Assembly: GCF_023502235.1 (NCBI RefSeq)
Contig: NZ_JAMFLY010000002.1
Coordinates: 1-64,000, forward strand
Reading direction: 5' to 3'
Source: Flagellimonas myxillae
Lineage (GTDB): Bacteria; Bacteroidota; Bacteroidia; Flavobacteriales; Flavobacteriaceae
Length of the DNA: 64,000 bases
Under the pieces are notes generated by a model. The model was not told where the DNA came from. It searched no databases and saw only the letters and a list, made by a program, of their open reading frames with translations. This document shows, piece after piece, positions 43,636 through 52,894 of this stretch. Position 1 is the stretch's first letter, and each line of letters opens with the position of its first letter. The position numbers and the translations under genes were made by a program.

Positions 43636-46035
43636 ATGATAAAGAATTATTTAAAAATCGCCTGGAGAAACCTTGTAAAGAACAAGGCCTATTCGATAAT
43701 CAACGTTGGTGGATTGGCTCTTGGAATGGCGGTTACCTTGATTATTGGCCTCTGGTTGGCGGATGAGCTCTCACACGACAACTATTTCTCCCAAAAAGAT
43801 AGGATGGCCCAGGTGCTCCAATCCCAGACCTTTAATCAAAATGTGGGAACGGGGCCTGCTATTCCGCGTCCATTGGAAAAAGCGCTGCGCGATGGTTACA
43901 TGGACAATTTCAAATACTTGATTATGTCCTCTTGGACCAACGATCTATATCTAAAGTTCAATGAGACCAGTATTTCTAGACCAGGGAATTTTATGCAACG
44001 TGAAGCCCCGGAATATTTGGAACTGGAAATCTTGAAGGGTGAAAAGGATGGTCTTCGGGAGATAAATTCCATCATGCTTTCCGAATCAACCGCTGAAGCC
44101 CTTTTTGGCAAGCAAGACCCCATTGGTAAAGTGGTTAAAGCAAGTAATCAGTACGATTTAATGGTCACTGGGGTCTTCAAGGACCTTCCGTATAACAACT
44201 CGTTTAGGGATATTGACTATCTAATCCCATGGGACAAATACGTTTCCATTCAGGAATGGGTCAAAAATGCTGAGGATAACTGGGGAAACAACTCTTTTCA
44301 GATGTTTGTTCAACTGGCCGATAATGTAAGCATGGACCAAGTGTCCAGCATCATCAAAGATGTAAAGAAGGACTTGAATGAGGATACCGCTGAGTTTAAC
44401 CCACAACTCTTTTTGTTGCCGATGAAGGATTGGTACCTGAGGAGCAATTTTGAAAATGGCAAACAAGTAGGCGGCAGGATCAAGTATGTTTGGTTGTTTG
44501 GTGTCATCGGGGCCTTCGTGCTCCTGTTGGCTTGTATAAACTTTATGAACCTCAGCACCGCCAGATCGGAAAAACGGGCCAAGGAAGTAGGGATACGAAA
44601 ATCTATCGGCTCGCAGCGCAACCAATTGATCAATCAATTTTTGAGCGAATCTTTCCTAGTGGTCCTTTTTGCCTTTCTAATGGCCATATTCATTGTGGTT
44701 TTGTCGCTCACCGGGTTTAACGAATTGGCTCGTAAGGAAATTGACTTCCCATGGGCGTCAACAAAATTCTGGTTGGTCTCCTTGGGCTTTGTACTATTCA
44801 CATCGCTTTTGGCGGGCAGTTATCCAGCCCTGTACCTATCATCCTTCAGGCCTGTTGATGTATTAAAGGGCACCTATCAGTCTGGCAAATATTCCGGTTT
44901 GCCAAGAAAAATATTGGTGGTACTTCAATTTACCGTCTCTGTGGCCTTTATCATTGGAACCGTAATTGTAATGCAGCAAATCAACTTTGCCAAAAACAGA
45001 CCTGTGGGTTATGATCGGGAAGGATTGATCCAAATTCCAACATTTAGTCAAGATTTCTCGGGAAAAACAGATTTAATGCGAACCGAATTTCTAAACTCTG
45101 GTGCAATCGTAGAAATGTCAACCTCCAGTAGTCCCACAACAAGAATTTGGTCCAACAGAAGCGGATATACCTGGGAGGGCAAACCTGAAGGTTTTCAAGA
45201 AGATCTTGCCTGGACCGAGGTATCGCCCGAATATGCAAAATCCCTCAATCTTAAAATTGTCGAGGGCAGGGATTTCTCAAGGGAATTTGCCTCTGATTCA
45301 ATGGCGGTCCTGATCAATGAAACCGCAAAAAGATACTTGGGTATGGAAAACCCCGTAGGTATGCTTTTAAAAGACGATGACACAGAAGATCCCGACCCAC
45401 CATTAAAAATTATTGGGGTGGTGGAAGATATGATTGCCCAATCTCCGTATGAGCCTGTAAAGCAAGGCATGTATGTATTTGATCGCTTTGACAATTTCAG
45501 CTATTACAATATGCGATTGAATCCTAACCAGAGTGCTAGCCGGAATATTGCGGTAATAGAACAAGTATTCAAGGAGCATTTTCCAGATATCCCGTTCGAA
45601 TATGATTTTGTTGATGCGGAATATGCAGAAAAATTTGCCGCCGAAGAACGCGTGGGTACCCTATCGGGTATTTTTACTGCCTTGGCGATTCTGATAAGCT
45701 GTCTTGGCTTGTTTGGACTCACCTCCTTCGTGGCTGAACAGCGTACCAAGGAAATTGGAGTGCGAAAGGTGTTGGGTGCCTCGGTCTTTAATGTTTGGAA
45801 TATGCTTTCCAAAGACTTTTTAAAACTGGTCACCATATCCTGTTTTATAGCCGTGCCCATATCCTACTATGTAATGAACGGGTGGCTGCAGGAGTACCCC
45901 TATCGGGTCATCCTCAAATGGTGGATATTCGCCTTGGCCATGATCGGTGCCCTTGGTATCACCATGCTAACAGTTAGTTTTCAAGCCATAAAAGCTGCAC
46001 GTTCCAACCCTATTAAAAGTTTGAGAACGGAATAA
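43636..46035 (+). CDS. ABC permease 5 of 7, double MacB/FtsX-module type
   Basis: A 799-residue member, closest to permease 6. The two share the first helix (INVGGLALGMAVTLIIGLW against INIGGLALGMAVTLMIALW), the GNFMQR and GEKDGLR motifs in the first domain, STSSSPTT in the second and the C-terminus AARSNPIKSLRTE. Coupling segments are KEVGIRKSIGS (near 315) and KEIGVRKVLGA (near 704). It is preceded by a 66-bp gap with a small inverted repeat and the A-rich leader. Confidence 0.92.
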   Translation: MIKNYLKIAWRNLVKNKAYSIINVGGLALGMAVTLIIGLWLADELSHDNYFSQKDRMAQVLQSQTFNQNVGTGPAIPRPLEKALRDGYMDNFKYLIMSSWTNDLYLKFNETSISRPGNFMQREAPEYLELEILKGEKDGLREINSIMLSESTAEALFGKQDPIGKVVKASNQYDLMVTGVFKDLPYNNSFRDIDYLIPWDKYVSIQEWVKNAEDNWGNNSFQMFVQLADNVSMDQVSSIIKDVKKDLNEDTAEFNPQLFLLPMKDWYLRSNFENGKQVGGRIKYVWLFGVIGAFVLLLACINFMNLSTARSEKRAKEVGIRKSIGSQRNQLINQFLSESFLVVLFAFLMAIFIVVLSLTGFNELARKEIDFPWASTKFWLVSLGFVLFTSLLAGSYPALYLSSFRPVDVLKGTYQSGKYSGLPRKILVVLQFTVSVAFIIGTVIVMQQINFAKNRPVGYDREGLIQIPTFSQDFSGKTDLMRTEFLNSGAIVEMSTSSSPTTRIWSNRSGYTWEGKPEGFQEDLAWTEVSPEYAKSLNLKIVEGRDFSREFASDSMAVLINETAKRYLGMENPVGMLLKDDDTEDPDPPLKIIGVVEDMIAQSPYEPVKQGMYVFDRFDNFSYYNMRLNPNQSASRNIAVIEQVFKEHFPDIPFEYDFVDAEYAEKFAAEERVGTLSGIFTALAILISCLGLFGLTSFVAEQRTKEIGVRKVLGASVFNVWNMLSKDFLKLVTISCFIAVPISYYVMNGWLQEYPYRVILKWWIFALAMIGALGITMLTVSFQAIKAARSNPIKSLRTE

Positions 46036-46094
46036 AAACTTGCCTTGAGCTTCTTGCTTCCGAAGTCGAAGGGTCAATCAAAAAATGACGAACC

Positions 46095-48491
46095 ATGTTA
46101 AGGAGTTATTTAAAAATCGCTTGGCGGAACCTCTCAAAAAACAAATCCTTTACGATTATCAATATCGGAGGTTTGGCTTTGGGTATGGCTGTGACCCTAA
46201 TGATAGCCCTTTGGATTGAGGATGAGCTTACCTTCAACGATGGTTTTGAGCATTCGGATAGAATCGCCCAGGTGTTGGCAAACAGGACCTTTAATGGTCA
46301 AACCGATACAAATTGGACCATGGCCAGGCCGCTGGAATTTGTTTTGCGAGATCAATACTCCGACAACTTCGATCATATCGTCATGTGCAAAAACTGGGTC
46401 CCCCAATACTTGGAATACAACGGAAAGAAAATTTCCAAAACGGGAAATTTCATGCAAAGGGGAGCGCCTGAAATGCTCAGCCTAACAATGGTTGGGGGAG
46501 AAAAAGATGGATTGCGCGATATGAACTCCATAATGCTCGATGAATCTACGGCACATGCGCTTTTTGGGTCGGAAAATCCAATTGGCAAAACCATAGAGAT
46601 CAATGGAGAATTCGGTGTTAGGGTTTCCGGGGTTTATTCGGATTTGCCCTATAACAGTTCCTTTCATGGCATGCGTTTTTTAATGCCTTTGGAACGGTTT
46701 ATTGCCTCTAGGGAGTGGGCGCGGAACGTTATTAGCGATTGGGGAAATCATTCTTTTAGTCTCTTTGTGCAGATTGCGGACAATACCACATTTTCCAACG
46801 TGTCATCCAAGATTAAGAATGTTGAAAAGGACCAACACACCGAAGCGCAGTTCAACCCTGAATTGTTCCTGTTTCCGATGAAGGACTGGCATTTGCGCAG
46901 TCAATTTAAAGGGGGAAAGCAGGCCGGAGGCAGAATAACCTATGTATGGCTTTTTGGGATTATCGGAGTTTTTGTATTGCTTTTGGCCTGTATCAATTTC
47001 ATGAACCTCAGCACGGCACGCTCCGAAAAGCGATCCAAAGAAGTGGGTATACGAAAATCCATTGGCTCCCATCGTAGCCAGCTCATTAAACAGTTTTTGG
47101 GGGAATCCTTTTTGGTGGTCATGTTCGCATTTGCGAGTGCATTGTTGCTTGTACATCTTTCGTTGGACAGCTTTAACGACCTGGCCCAAAAGGAAATATC
47201 ATTCCCATGGCACGAACCGCTATTTTGGGTTGCCTCATCAATGTTCATTTTACTGACAGCCTTGTTGGCCGGAAGTTATCCCGCAATGTACTTGTCGTCG
47301 TTTAAGCCAGTCGAGGTCCTTAAAGGCACCTTCAGGGCCGGGAAAAATGCTACCACCCCAAGAAAGGTGTTGGTGGTATTTCAATTTTCTGTATCCATGG
47401 CTTTCATCATTGGAACGGTTATCGTCGCACAACAAATAAACCACGCCAAAAACCGACCCTCTGGGTATGACAAGAAGGGATTGGTTCAATTACCGGTAAT
47501 GAGCAAAGAGTTTGCTGGAAAACAAGATTTGTTTCGGGATGAACTACTCGCTTCAGGAGGTATAACCGAGATGTCAACTTCAAGTAGTCCCACTACAGGG
47601 GTTTGGTCCACCTGGGGAGGTTTTGTTTGGGAAGGGCAACCGGATAATTTCCAAGTGGATATGGCTTGGACCTGGGTTTCCCCTGAATATGTGGAATCCC
47701 TAAATCTGGATATCGTCCATGGGCGGGATTTTTCCAGGACAATGGCCACGGATTCCATGACAATCTTGATCAATAGGACTGCCATGGATTATATGGGCCT
47801 TCCCGATCCCGTGGGCAAGCATATTTGGTTTCCTACGGACAACGGTCCACAATTTAAAATGAAAATCATCGGGGTGGTGGAAGATGTCATAGCGCAATCT
47901 CCGTATGAACCAGTGAAACAGAGCATTTATGCTTATGATCGGGCCAATAATGCGAGTTTTTACAATCTTAGGCTTAATCCAGCCCATAGCACTGCTGAGA
48001 ATTTGGCCAGTATTGAAATGGTTTTCAAACAACATTTTCCTCAACTGCCCTTTGAATATCAATTCGTTGATGAGGAATATGGGAAAAAATTTGCGTCCGA
48101 AGAACGCATCGGGATGCTATCTGGAGTTTTTACCGGATTGGCCATTTTAATAAGCTGCCTCGGATTATTTGGCCTAGCTTCCTATGTAGCGGAACAGCGC
48201 ACCAAGGAAATCGGCATTAGAAAAGTATTGGGGGCATCAGTATTCAATGTATGGAAAATGCTCTCAAATGGCTTTCTAAAACTAATCGTTTTGTCCAGCC
48301 TAATTGCAATTCCCATTTCGTATTACATTATGGATGGATGGCTACAGGAATTTACCTATCGCATTATCCTGAAATGGTGGATTTTTGCCTTAGCGATGCT
48401 CGGCGCCATAGTGATTACTATACTCACCATTAGTTTTCAGGCCATAAAGGCGGCAAGATCTAATCCCATAAAAAGTTTAAGAACCGAATAG
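46095..48491 (+). CDS. ABC permease 6 of 7, double MacB/FtsX-module type
   Basis: A 798-residue member and the sister of permease 5, with collinear similarity along the whole length, indicating the most recent duplication in the array. Start MLRSYLKIAWRNLSKNKSF; coupling segments KEVGIRKSIGS (near 314) and KEIGIRKVLGA (near 703). The differences from permease 5 lie mainly in the first periplasmic domain. The 59-bp gap before it holds repeat-like sequence and the leader ATCAAAAAATGACGAACC. Confidence 0.92.
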   Translation: MLRSYLKIAWRNLSKNKSFTIINIGGLALGMAVTLMIALWIEDELTFNDGFEHSDRIAQVLANRTFNGQTDTNWTMARPLEFVLRDQYSDNFDHIVMCKNWVPQYLEYNGKKISKTGNFMQRGAPEMLSLTMVGGEKDGLRDMNSIMLDESTAHALFGSENPIGKTIEINGEFGVRVSGVYSDLPYNSSFHGMRFLMPLERFIASREWARNVISDWGNHSFSLFVQIADNTTFSNVSSKIKNVEKDQHTEAQFNPELFLFPMKDWHLRSQFKGGKQAGGRITYVWLFGIIGVFVLLLACINFMNLSTARSEKRSKEVGIRKSIGSHRSQLIKQFLGESFLVVMFAFASALLLVHLSLDSFNDLAQKEISFPWHEPLFWVASSMFILLTALLAGSYPAMYLSSFKPVEVLKGTFRAGKNATTPRKVLVVFQFSVSMAFIIGTVIVAQQINHAKNRPSGYDKKGLVQLPVMSKEFAGKQDLFRDELLASGGITEMSTSSSPTTGVWSTWGGFVWEGQPDNFQVDMAWTWVSPEYVESLNLDIVHGRDFSRTMATDSMTILINRTAMDYMGLPDPVGKHIWFPTDNGPQFKMKIIGVVEDVIAQSPYEPVKQSIYAYDRANNASFYNLRLNPAHSTAENLASIEMVFKQHFPQLPFEYQFVDEEYGKKFASEERIGMLSGVFTGLAILISCLGLFGLASYVAEQRTKEIGIRKVLGASVFNVWKMLSNGFLKLIVLSSLIAIPISYYIMDGWLQEFTYRIILKWWIFALAMLGAIVITILTISFQAIKAARSNPIKSLRTE

Positions 48492-48542
48492 CTACCAATG
48501 CCGTGATATAACTCATCATTAATCAAAAAAAGAACACTCATC

Positions 48543-50912
48543 ATGATTAAGAACTATGTGAAAATCGCCTGGAGGAACTTTGTCCAGCACAAGTGGTACT
48601 CCTTTTTGAACATTGGTGGCCTGGCCACGGGTATGGCCTGTAGCATTCTTATCCTATTATGGGTCCAGAATGAATCCAGCTATGATTCCTTTCACGCCAA
48701 TGCCAACGAAATATTCCGGCTCACCGCAAAGGCCAACGAGGACTTTCACGCTGCTGTGAGTCCAGCAGGTATGATCTTGGAACTTCCAGAGGAAATGCCT
48801 GAAATAGAATCCGGCCTTTTGATGACGAAGCCCTTTGACGCCCTGGTGGAGGTTAACGGTCAAAAATTCAAAGAAGGCGCCTTTTATTTCGCGGAGGAAA
48901 ATTTCTTGGATTTCTTCACCTTTCCATTAATCGCCGGGGACTCCAAAACGGCCATGGAACAACCTAATGGGATCTTGATAACAGAGACCATGGCAAAAAA
49001 GTACTTTGGCAACGATCAAGCTTTGGGCAAAACCATGAAGATCAACAACGAAGAGACTTTTCAGGTTACGGGAGTATTGGCAGACGTTCCATCCAACTCA
49101 CACTTGCAGTTTAAGGCTATCTTACCGATCGGCCACATTGCCAAAACAGACCAAGACCTGATCAACAAGGTGTGGGATAGTTTTGATTATTATGGCTATT
49201 TCCATTTTGAAAAAGATGCCGTTGCATCCGTAGAGGCCCTAGCGAACACCGAAGACAAAATCAATAATATTTATGCTGAGCGCATGCCAGAATTTGAAAT
49301 TGATTTCAGTTTGCAGGCGTTAACGGATATCCATTTACATTCCTCCAATTTGCAAATCGATATCCCAGGGCATGGGAACAGTCAGTACGTGAGTATCTTT
49401 CTTCTCGTGGCCTTTATTATTTTGGTCGTTGCCTGCATTAATTATATGAATTTGGCTACGGCCCGATCCTCTAGAAGGGCCAGGGAAGTGGGGCTCCGTA
49501 AAGTAATTGGGGCCGATCGTCGGCAGCTGGTCTTTCAGTTTTTGAGCGAGTCCCTTATCGTTTCCTTTTTTTCCTTGATCCTTGCCGTTGGATTGGTTTA
49601 TGTATTGCTGCCCTTGTTCAATGATCTTGCTCAAAAGGAGTTGGTCTTTCGGATAGGAAACCCCATGGTTTGGACAACCCTGATTGCCATTGCACTTGCC
49701 AGTGGGCTTGTTTCGGGCAGTTATCCTGCCCTGTTTTTATCGGGCTTCAAGCCGGTAAAAGTTTTAAAGGGCCGCTTAAAGCTCTCTAAACACAATCTCT
49801 ACTTCCGAAATGGCTTGGTTGTTTCACAGTTTGCAGTTTCTGTGCTCCTCTTGGTTGGGACCATTGTAATTTTTAAACAATTGAACTTTATTAAGGACAA
49901 GAATCTTGGTTATAACAAATCCAACCTTATTTACATCCCAATGGAGGGAGAAATGTGGGGCAAGCAAGAGGCCTTACAAGCTGCCTTGGCCGAAAATAGG
50001 TTCACGAACGATTTTTCCATAGTATCGGATCTTCCAGCGAGTTTGGTCACGGGTGATTTCGACATAAGCTGGGAGGGTAAGGATCCCGAACAGCAAGTCC
50101 TATTTCCAAATATTGCCACCGATGAAAATTTCTTGGATGTTTTTCAAATGACACTAAAAAATGGAAGGGGTTTTTCCAAAAATTCATTTGAAAACAATGA
50201 CTATCTGGTAAACGAAACCGCTGCGAAGCTCATGGGAATGGATCTTAGGAACATTGTGGGACAAAAACTCTCCTTCCGGGGCAAAAGTGGAACTGTAATT
50301 GGGGTTATTCAGGACTTTAATTTTAAGCCCTTGCAATATGCCATTGAGCCATTAATTGTTTGGCATAGCGAAAGAGGCGCCATTACAGTGGTAAGGACCA
50401 CTCCCCAAGACACCGAACAAACCATAGCGGCCCTAGAGGAAATTTATAGCACCTTGAACCCGGCCTATCCCTTGGTCTATAATTTTATGGATGCCAATTT
50501 GGATGCCCAATATAGGGGGGAACAGCAAATGGGGGCCATTTTCAATGTATTTGCCTTATTGGCAATTTTTATTTCGTGTATGGGTCTTTATGGGCTGTCG
50601 GCTTTTATGGCGGAACAGCGTTTTAAGGAAATTGGAATCCGAAAAGTCTTGGGCGCAAGTGCCCTAAGAATGGTGAACATGCTTTCCAAGGATTTTCTTA
50701 AGCTTGTTTTCATCGCGTTTATTGTCGCCATTCCACTAGCTTGGTATGGAATGGACCGCTGGCTCCAAGAATTCGCCTTTCATATTGAGATACAATGGTG
50801 GATGTTTGTGGCCGCTGGGATGATCGTGCTGGTCGTGGCCTTGTCCACGGTGAGCTATCAAAGTCTAAGAGCCTCTTTATCCAGTCCGATAAAAAGTTTA
50901 CGAACAGAATAG
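48543..50912 (+). CDS. ABC permease 7 of 7, double MacB/FtsX-module type
   Basis: A 789-residue member. Start MIKNYVKIAWRNFVQHKWYS; coupling segments REVGLRKVIGA (near 313) and KEIGIRKVLGA (near 694); C-terminus SSPIKSLRTE. The first domain (FRLTAKANEDFHAAVSPAGM) is its own variant. It ends 17 bp before ATPase 2, with which it is certainly co-transcribed. It resembles permeases 2 and 3 more than 5 and 6 in the membrane region (ARSSRRAREVG). Confidence 0.92.
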   Translation: MIKNYVKIAWRNFVQHKWYSFLNIGGLATGMACSILILLWVQNESSYDSFHANANEIFRLTAKANEDFHAAVSPAGMILELPEEMPEIESGLLMTKPFDALVEVNGQKFKEGAFYFAEENFLDFFTFPLIAGDSKTAMEQPNGILITETMAKKYFGNDQALGKTMKINNEETFQVTGVLADVPSNSHLQFKAILPIGHIAKTDQDLINKVWDSFDYYGYFHFEKDAVASVEALANTEDKINNIYAERMPEFEIDFSLQALTDIHLHSSNLQIDIPGHGNSQYVSIFLLVAFIILVVACINYMNLATARSSRRAREVGLRKVIGADRRQLVFQFLSESLIVSFFSLILAVGLVYVLLPLFNDLAQKELVFRIGNPMVWTTLIAIALASGLVSGSYPALFLSGFKPVKVLKGRLKLSKHNLYFRNGLVVSQFAVSVLLLVGTIVIFKQLNFIKDKNLGYNKSNLIYIPMEGEMWGKQEALQAALAENRFTNDFSIVSDLPASLVTGDFDISWEGKDPEQQVLFPNIATDENFLDVFQMTLKNGRGFSKNSFENNDYLVNETAAKLMGMDLRNIVGQKLSFRGKSGTVIGVIQDFNFKPLQYAIEPLIVWHSERGAITVVRTTPQDTEQTIAALEEIYSTLNPAYPLVYNFMDANLDAQYRGEQQMGAIFNVFALLAIFISCMGLYGLSAFMAEQRFKEIGIRKVLGASALRMVNMLSKDFLKLVFIAFIVAIPLAWYGMDRWLQEFAFHIEIQWWMFVAAGMIVLVVALSTVSYQSLRASLSSPIKSLRTE

Positions 50913-50929
50913 AAATTAAAAACAAAGAC

Positions 50930-51592
50930 ATGCTTTTACAACTCAACAATATTTTTAAATGGGTCAACTCGGGAGGCCAGCGGATTTTTTTGTTAAAGGA
51001 CATTAATCTTGAGGTCCAGGAGGGTGAATTTATCTCGGTGATGGGGCCCTCAGGCTCTGGTAAATCCACCTTGCTCAACGTTATTGGCATGTTGGATGGT
51101 TTTGAGGAGGGCGAATATACCTTCTTGGATGAACCTGTTCACAGCCTAAAAGAAAAGCATCGGGCCAATCTGTACAAGGAATACATTGGGTTTGTGTTCC
51201 AACAATACCATTTATTGGATGATCTAACCGTCCAGGAAAATTTGGAAATGCCCTTATTGTATAAAAAAATCAAGGGTACGGAACGAAAAGCTATGGTGGC
51301 CGATATGCTAGATCGCTTTAATATTGTTGGGAAAAAGGATTTATTCCCAGCACAATTGAGCGGAGGTCAACAACAGCTGGTGGGTATTGCCCGGGCACTT
51401 ATTTCAAGTCCTAAACTGATCTTGGCCGATGAGCCAACCGGAAATTTGAACTCTTCACAAGGGGAGGAAATCATGGCATTGTTCAAACAATTGAATGACG
51501 AGGGCGTTACGATAATTCAGGTGACACATTCCGAGAAAAATGCAGCTTATGGTTCCAGAATCATCAACTTATTGGATGGCCGGATGATTTGA
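50930..51592 (+). CDS. ABC transporter ATP-binding protein (LolD/MacB-type), ATPase 2
   Basis: A 220-residue ATPase from the ATG at 50930; the frame is open upstream only because it overlaps permease 7. Walker A GPSGSGKST (39-47), signature LSGGQ (143-147), Walker B LILADEP (163-169) and H200 are intact. Two positions differ from ATPase 1 and the family norm: LSGGQQQLV has Leu for Arg, and the D-loop is NLNS rather than NLDS. It closes the permease array, so it may pair with ATPase 1 or serve only some permeases. Confidence 0.92.
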   Translation: MLLQLNNIFKWVNSGGQRIFLLKDINLEVQEGEFISVMGPSGSGKSTLLNVIGMLDGFEEGEYTFLDEPVHSLKEKHRANLYKEYIGFVFQQYHLLDDLTVQENLEMPLLYKKIKGTERKAMVADMLDRFNIVGKKDLFPAQLSGGQQQLVGIARALISSPKLILADEPTGNLNSSQGEEIMALFKQLNDEGVTIIQVTHSEKNAAYGSRIINLLDGRMI

Positions 51593-51651
51593 AAATAGAA
51601 ACAGGCAGAATACACTTATCTATCTGGGAAAGCACGGAAAAAACAAGAGTC

Positions 51652-52767
51652 CTATGCCAATTCCGCAAGATCTTTTCCGACCAAGCTACCCAAAGCAACG
51701 CCCATTCCGCCTAATCGAACTCCACAATAGATATTGTTGGAAACTGGTTTAACAATGGGGGATTTCTGCTTCCCTACGCCCATGATACCGCTCCACCGTT
51801 GTGCAATTTCCACTTTTTTATCCGGGAGAATAACTGTGGTGAGCAGTTTCTCAAGTTGGTCTTGTATGTTTTTGGTTTGACCAAATGCAGTGGTTTCTTC
51901 AGCCTTCACGTCCAAGTTTCTGCCTCCCCCAAAAAGTATGCGGTCATCGATATTTCTAAAATAGTAGTACCCCTCGTCAAAATGAAATGTCCCTTGGATG
52001 TTAAGGTTTTTTATGGGCTTCGTAATCAGTACTTGGGCGCGGGCCGGAGTTACTTTTTCTTCAGGTAAGAGTTTTGAGGCAAAGCCATTGGTGGCCACAA
52101 AAACTTTGTTGCTGCTGAACTCAAAATCTGCTGTTTTAATGGCTACTCCCGAAATCTGTTCCGATAATCCTTCAACGGCAATCCCGTTTAAAACGTGAAT
52201 GCTTTTTTTCAGGCACTTTTGCAGCAGGGCGTTCATCATTTTCCCAGTATCCAACTGCCCTTCAAAACGGTGCGAAATGTACTCTGATTTAATTTGCCCA
52301 AAACCAAATGTATTGTTCGTCCTAACGAATGGTTCCTGGCCAAAAATAGGCGCTAGCAGTTCGTTCATGCTTTTCATGGCATCCACACAGTTCTGGAACA
52401 AGGGAAGATTGTTTTCCAAAAAAAGCTCGTGCCCCCCATGAATTTCAAATCCAAGGGCGTCGTCCCCAATGGTTTTACGAAGTAACTGAATGCCCTGATA
52501 TCTCTTTTTAACCAAGGCAAAGACTTCGTCCTCGGTATGTGATTTTAGATCGGACAGCACTTCGGAAATGCTACCAAAACATGCAAATCCAGCATTTTTT
52601 GTGCTAGCTCCCTGGGGCAATGTTCCTTTTTCCAAAACCAAGATTTTACTTTTGGGATATTTTTCCCTTAGGGACAGGGCACAATTAAGTCCCACAATCC
52701 CACTCCCCACAATGGTAAAATCCACCTTGGAAAACCACGATTTATATTCCCAATAACTAAGTTGCAC
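51652..52767 (-). CDS. FAD-dependent oxidoreductase (DAO/DadA-like)
   Basis: A 371-residue flavoprotein. The FAD-binding loop is GSGIVG in FTIVGSGIVGLNCALSLREK, followed by KGTLPQGASTKNAGFACFG, the DAO-type substrate-side segment, and the C-terminal YCGVRLGGMGVALGS. Relatives oxidise amino acids or amines. It converges on the ATPase 2 gene with a 59-bp gap and no clear terminator. No dehydrogenase partner or amino-acid transporter is near, so the substrate is open. Confidence 0.85.
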   Translation of the reverse strand: MQLSYWEYKSWFSKVDFTIVGSGIVGLNCALSLREKYPKSKILVLEKGTLPQGASTKNAGFACFGSISEVLSDLKSHTEDEVFALVKKRYQGIQLLRKTIGDDALGFEIHGGHELFLENNLPLFQNCVDAMKSMNELLAPIFGQEPFVRTNNTFGFGQIKSEYISHRFEGQLDTGKMMNALLQKCLKKSIHVLNGIAVEGLSEQISGVAIKTADFEFSSNKVFVATNGFASKLLPEEKVTPARAQVLITKPIKNLNIQGTFHFDEGYYYFRNIDDRILFGGGRNLDVKAEETTAFGQTKNIQDQLEKLLTTVILPDKKVEIAQRWSGIMGVGKQKSPIVKPVSNNIYCGVRLGGMGVALGSLVGKDLAELA

Positions 52768-52866
52768 GGCCCCTACTGTTTGATGCGAATTTCACAAATT
52801 TTCTCGAATCGTTTCTATCTGTTTTTCTGGGTTAATCGGAAAAACACCAAACCTTGATGTAAATAA

Positions 52867-52892
52867 TAAACCCCGATGTACATCGGGGTTTA
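52867..52892 (-). terminator. Terminator of the fabH-accB-accC operon
   Basis: A perfect 24-bp palindrome, AAACCCCGATG-TA-CATCGGGGTTT, between accC and the oxidoreductase gene. On the reverse strand it is followed by ATTATTTACATC, which is T-rich. Confidence 0.8.
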
Positions 52893-52894
52893 TC

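Noticed and set aside
33897-50912. The permease array as an assembly artefact
   Set aside because: The seven genes differ throughout their interiors, so they are not collapsed or duplicated reads; only the short end blocks of 1 and 2 are identical.
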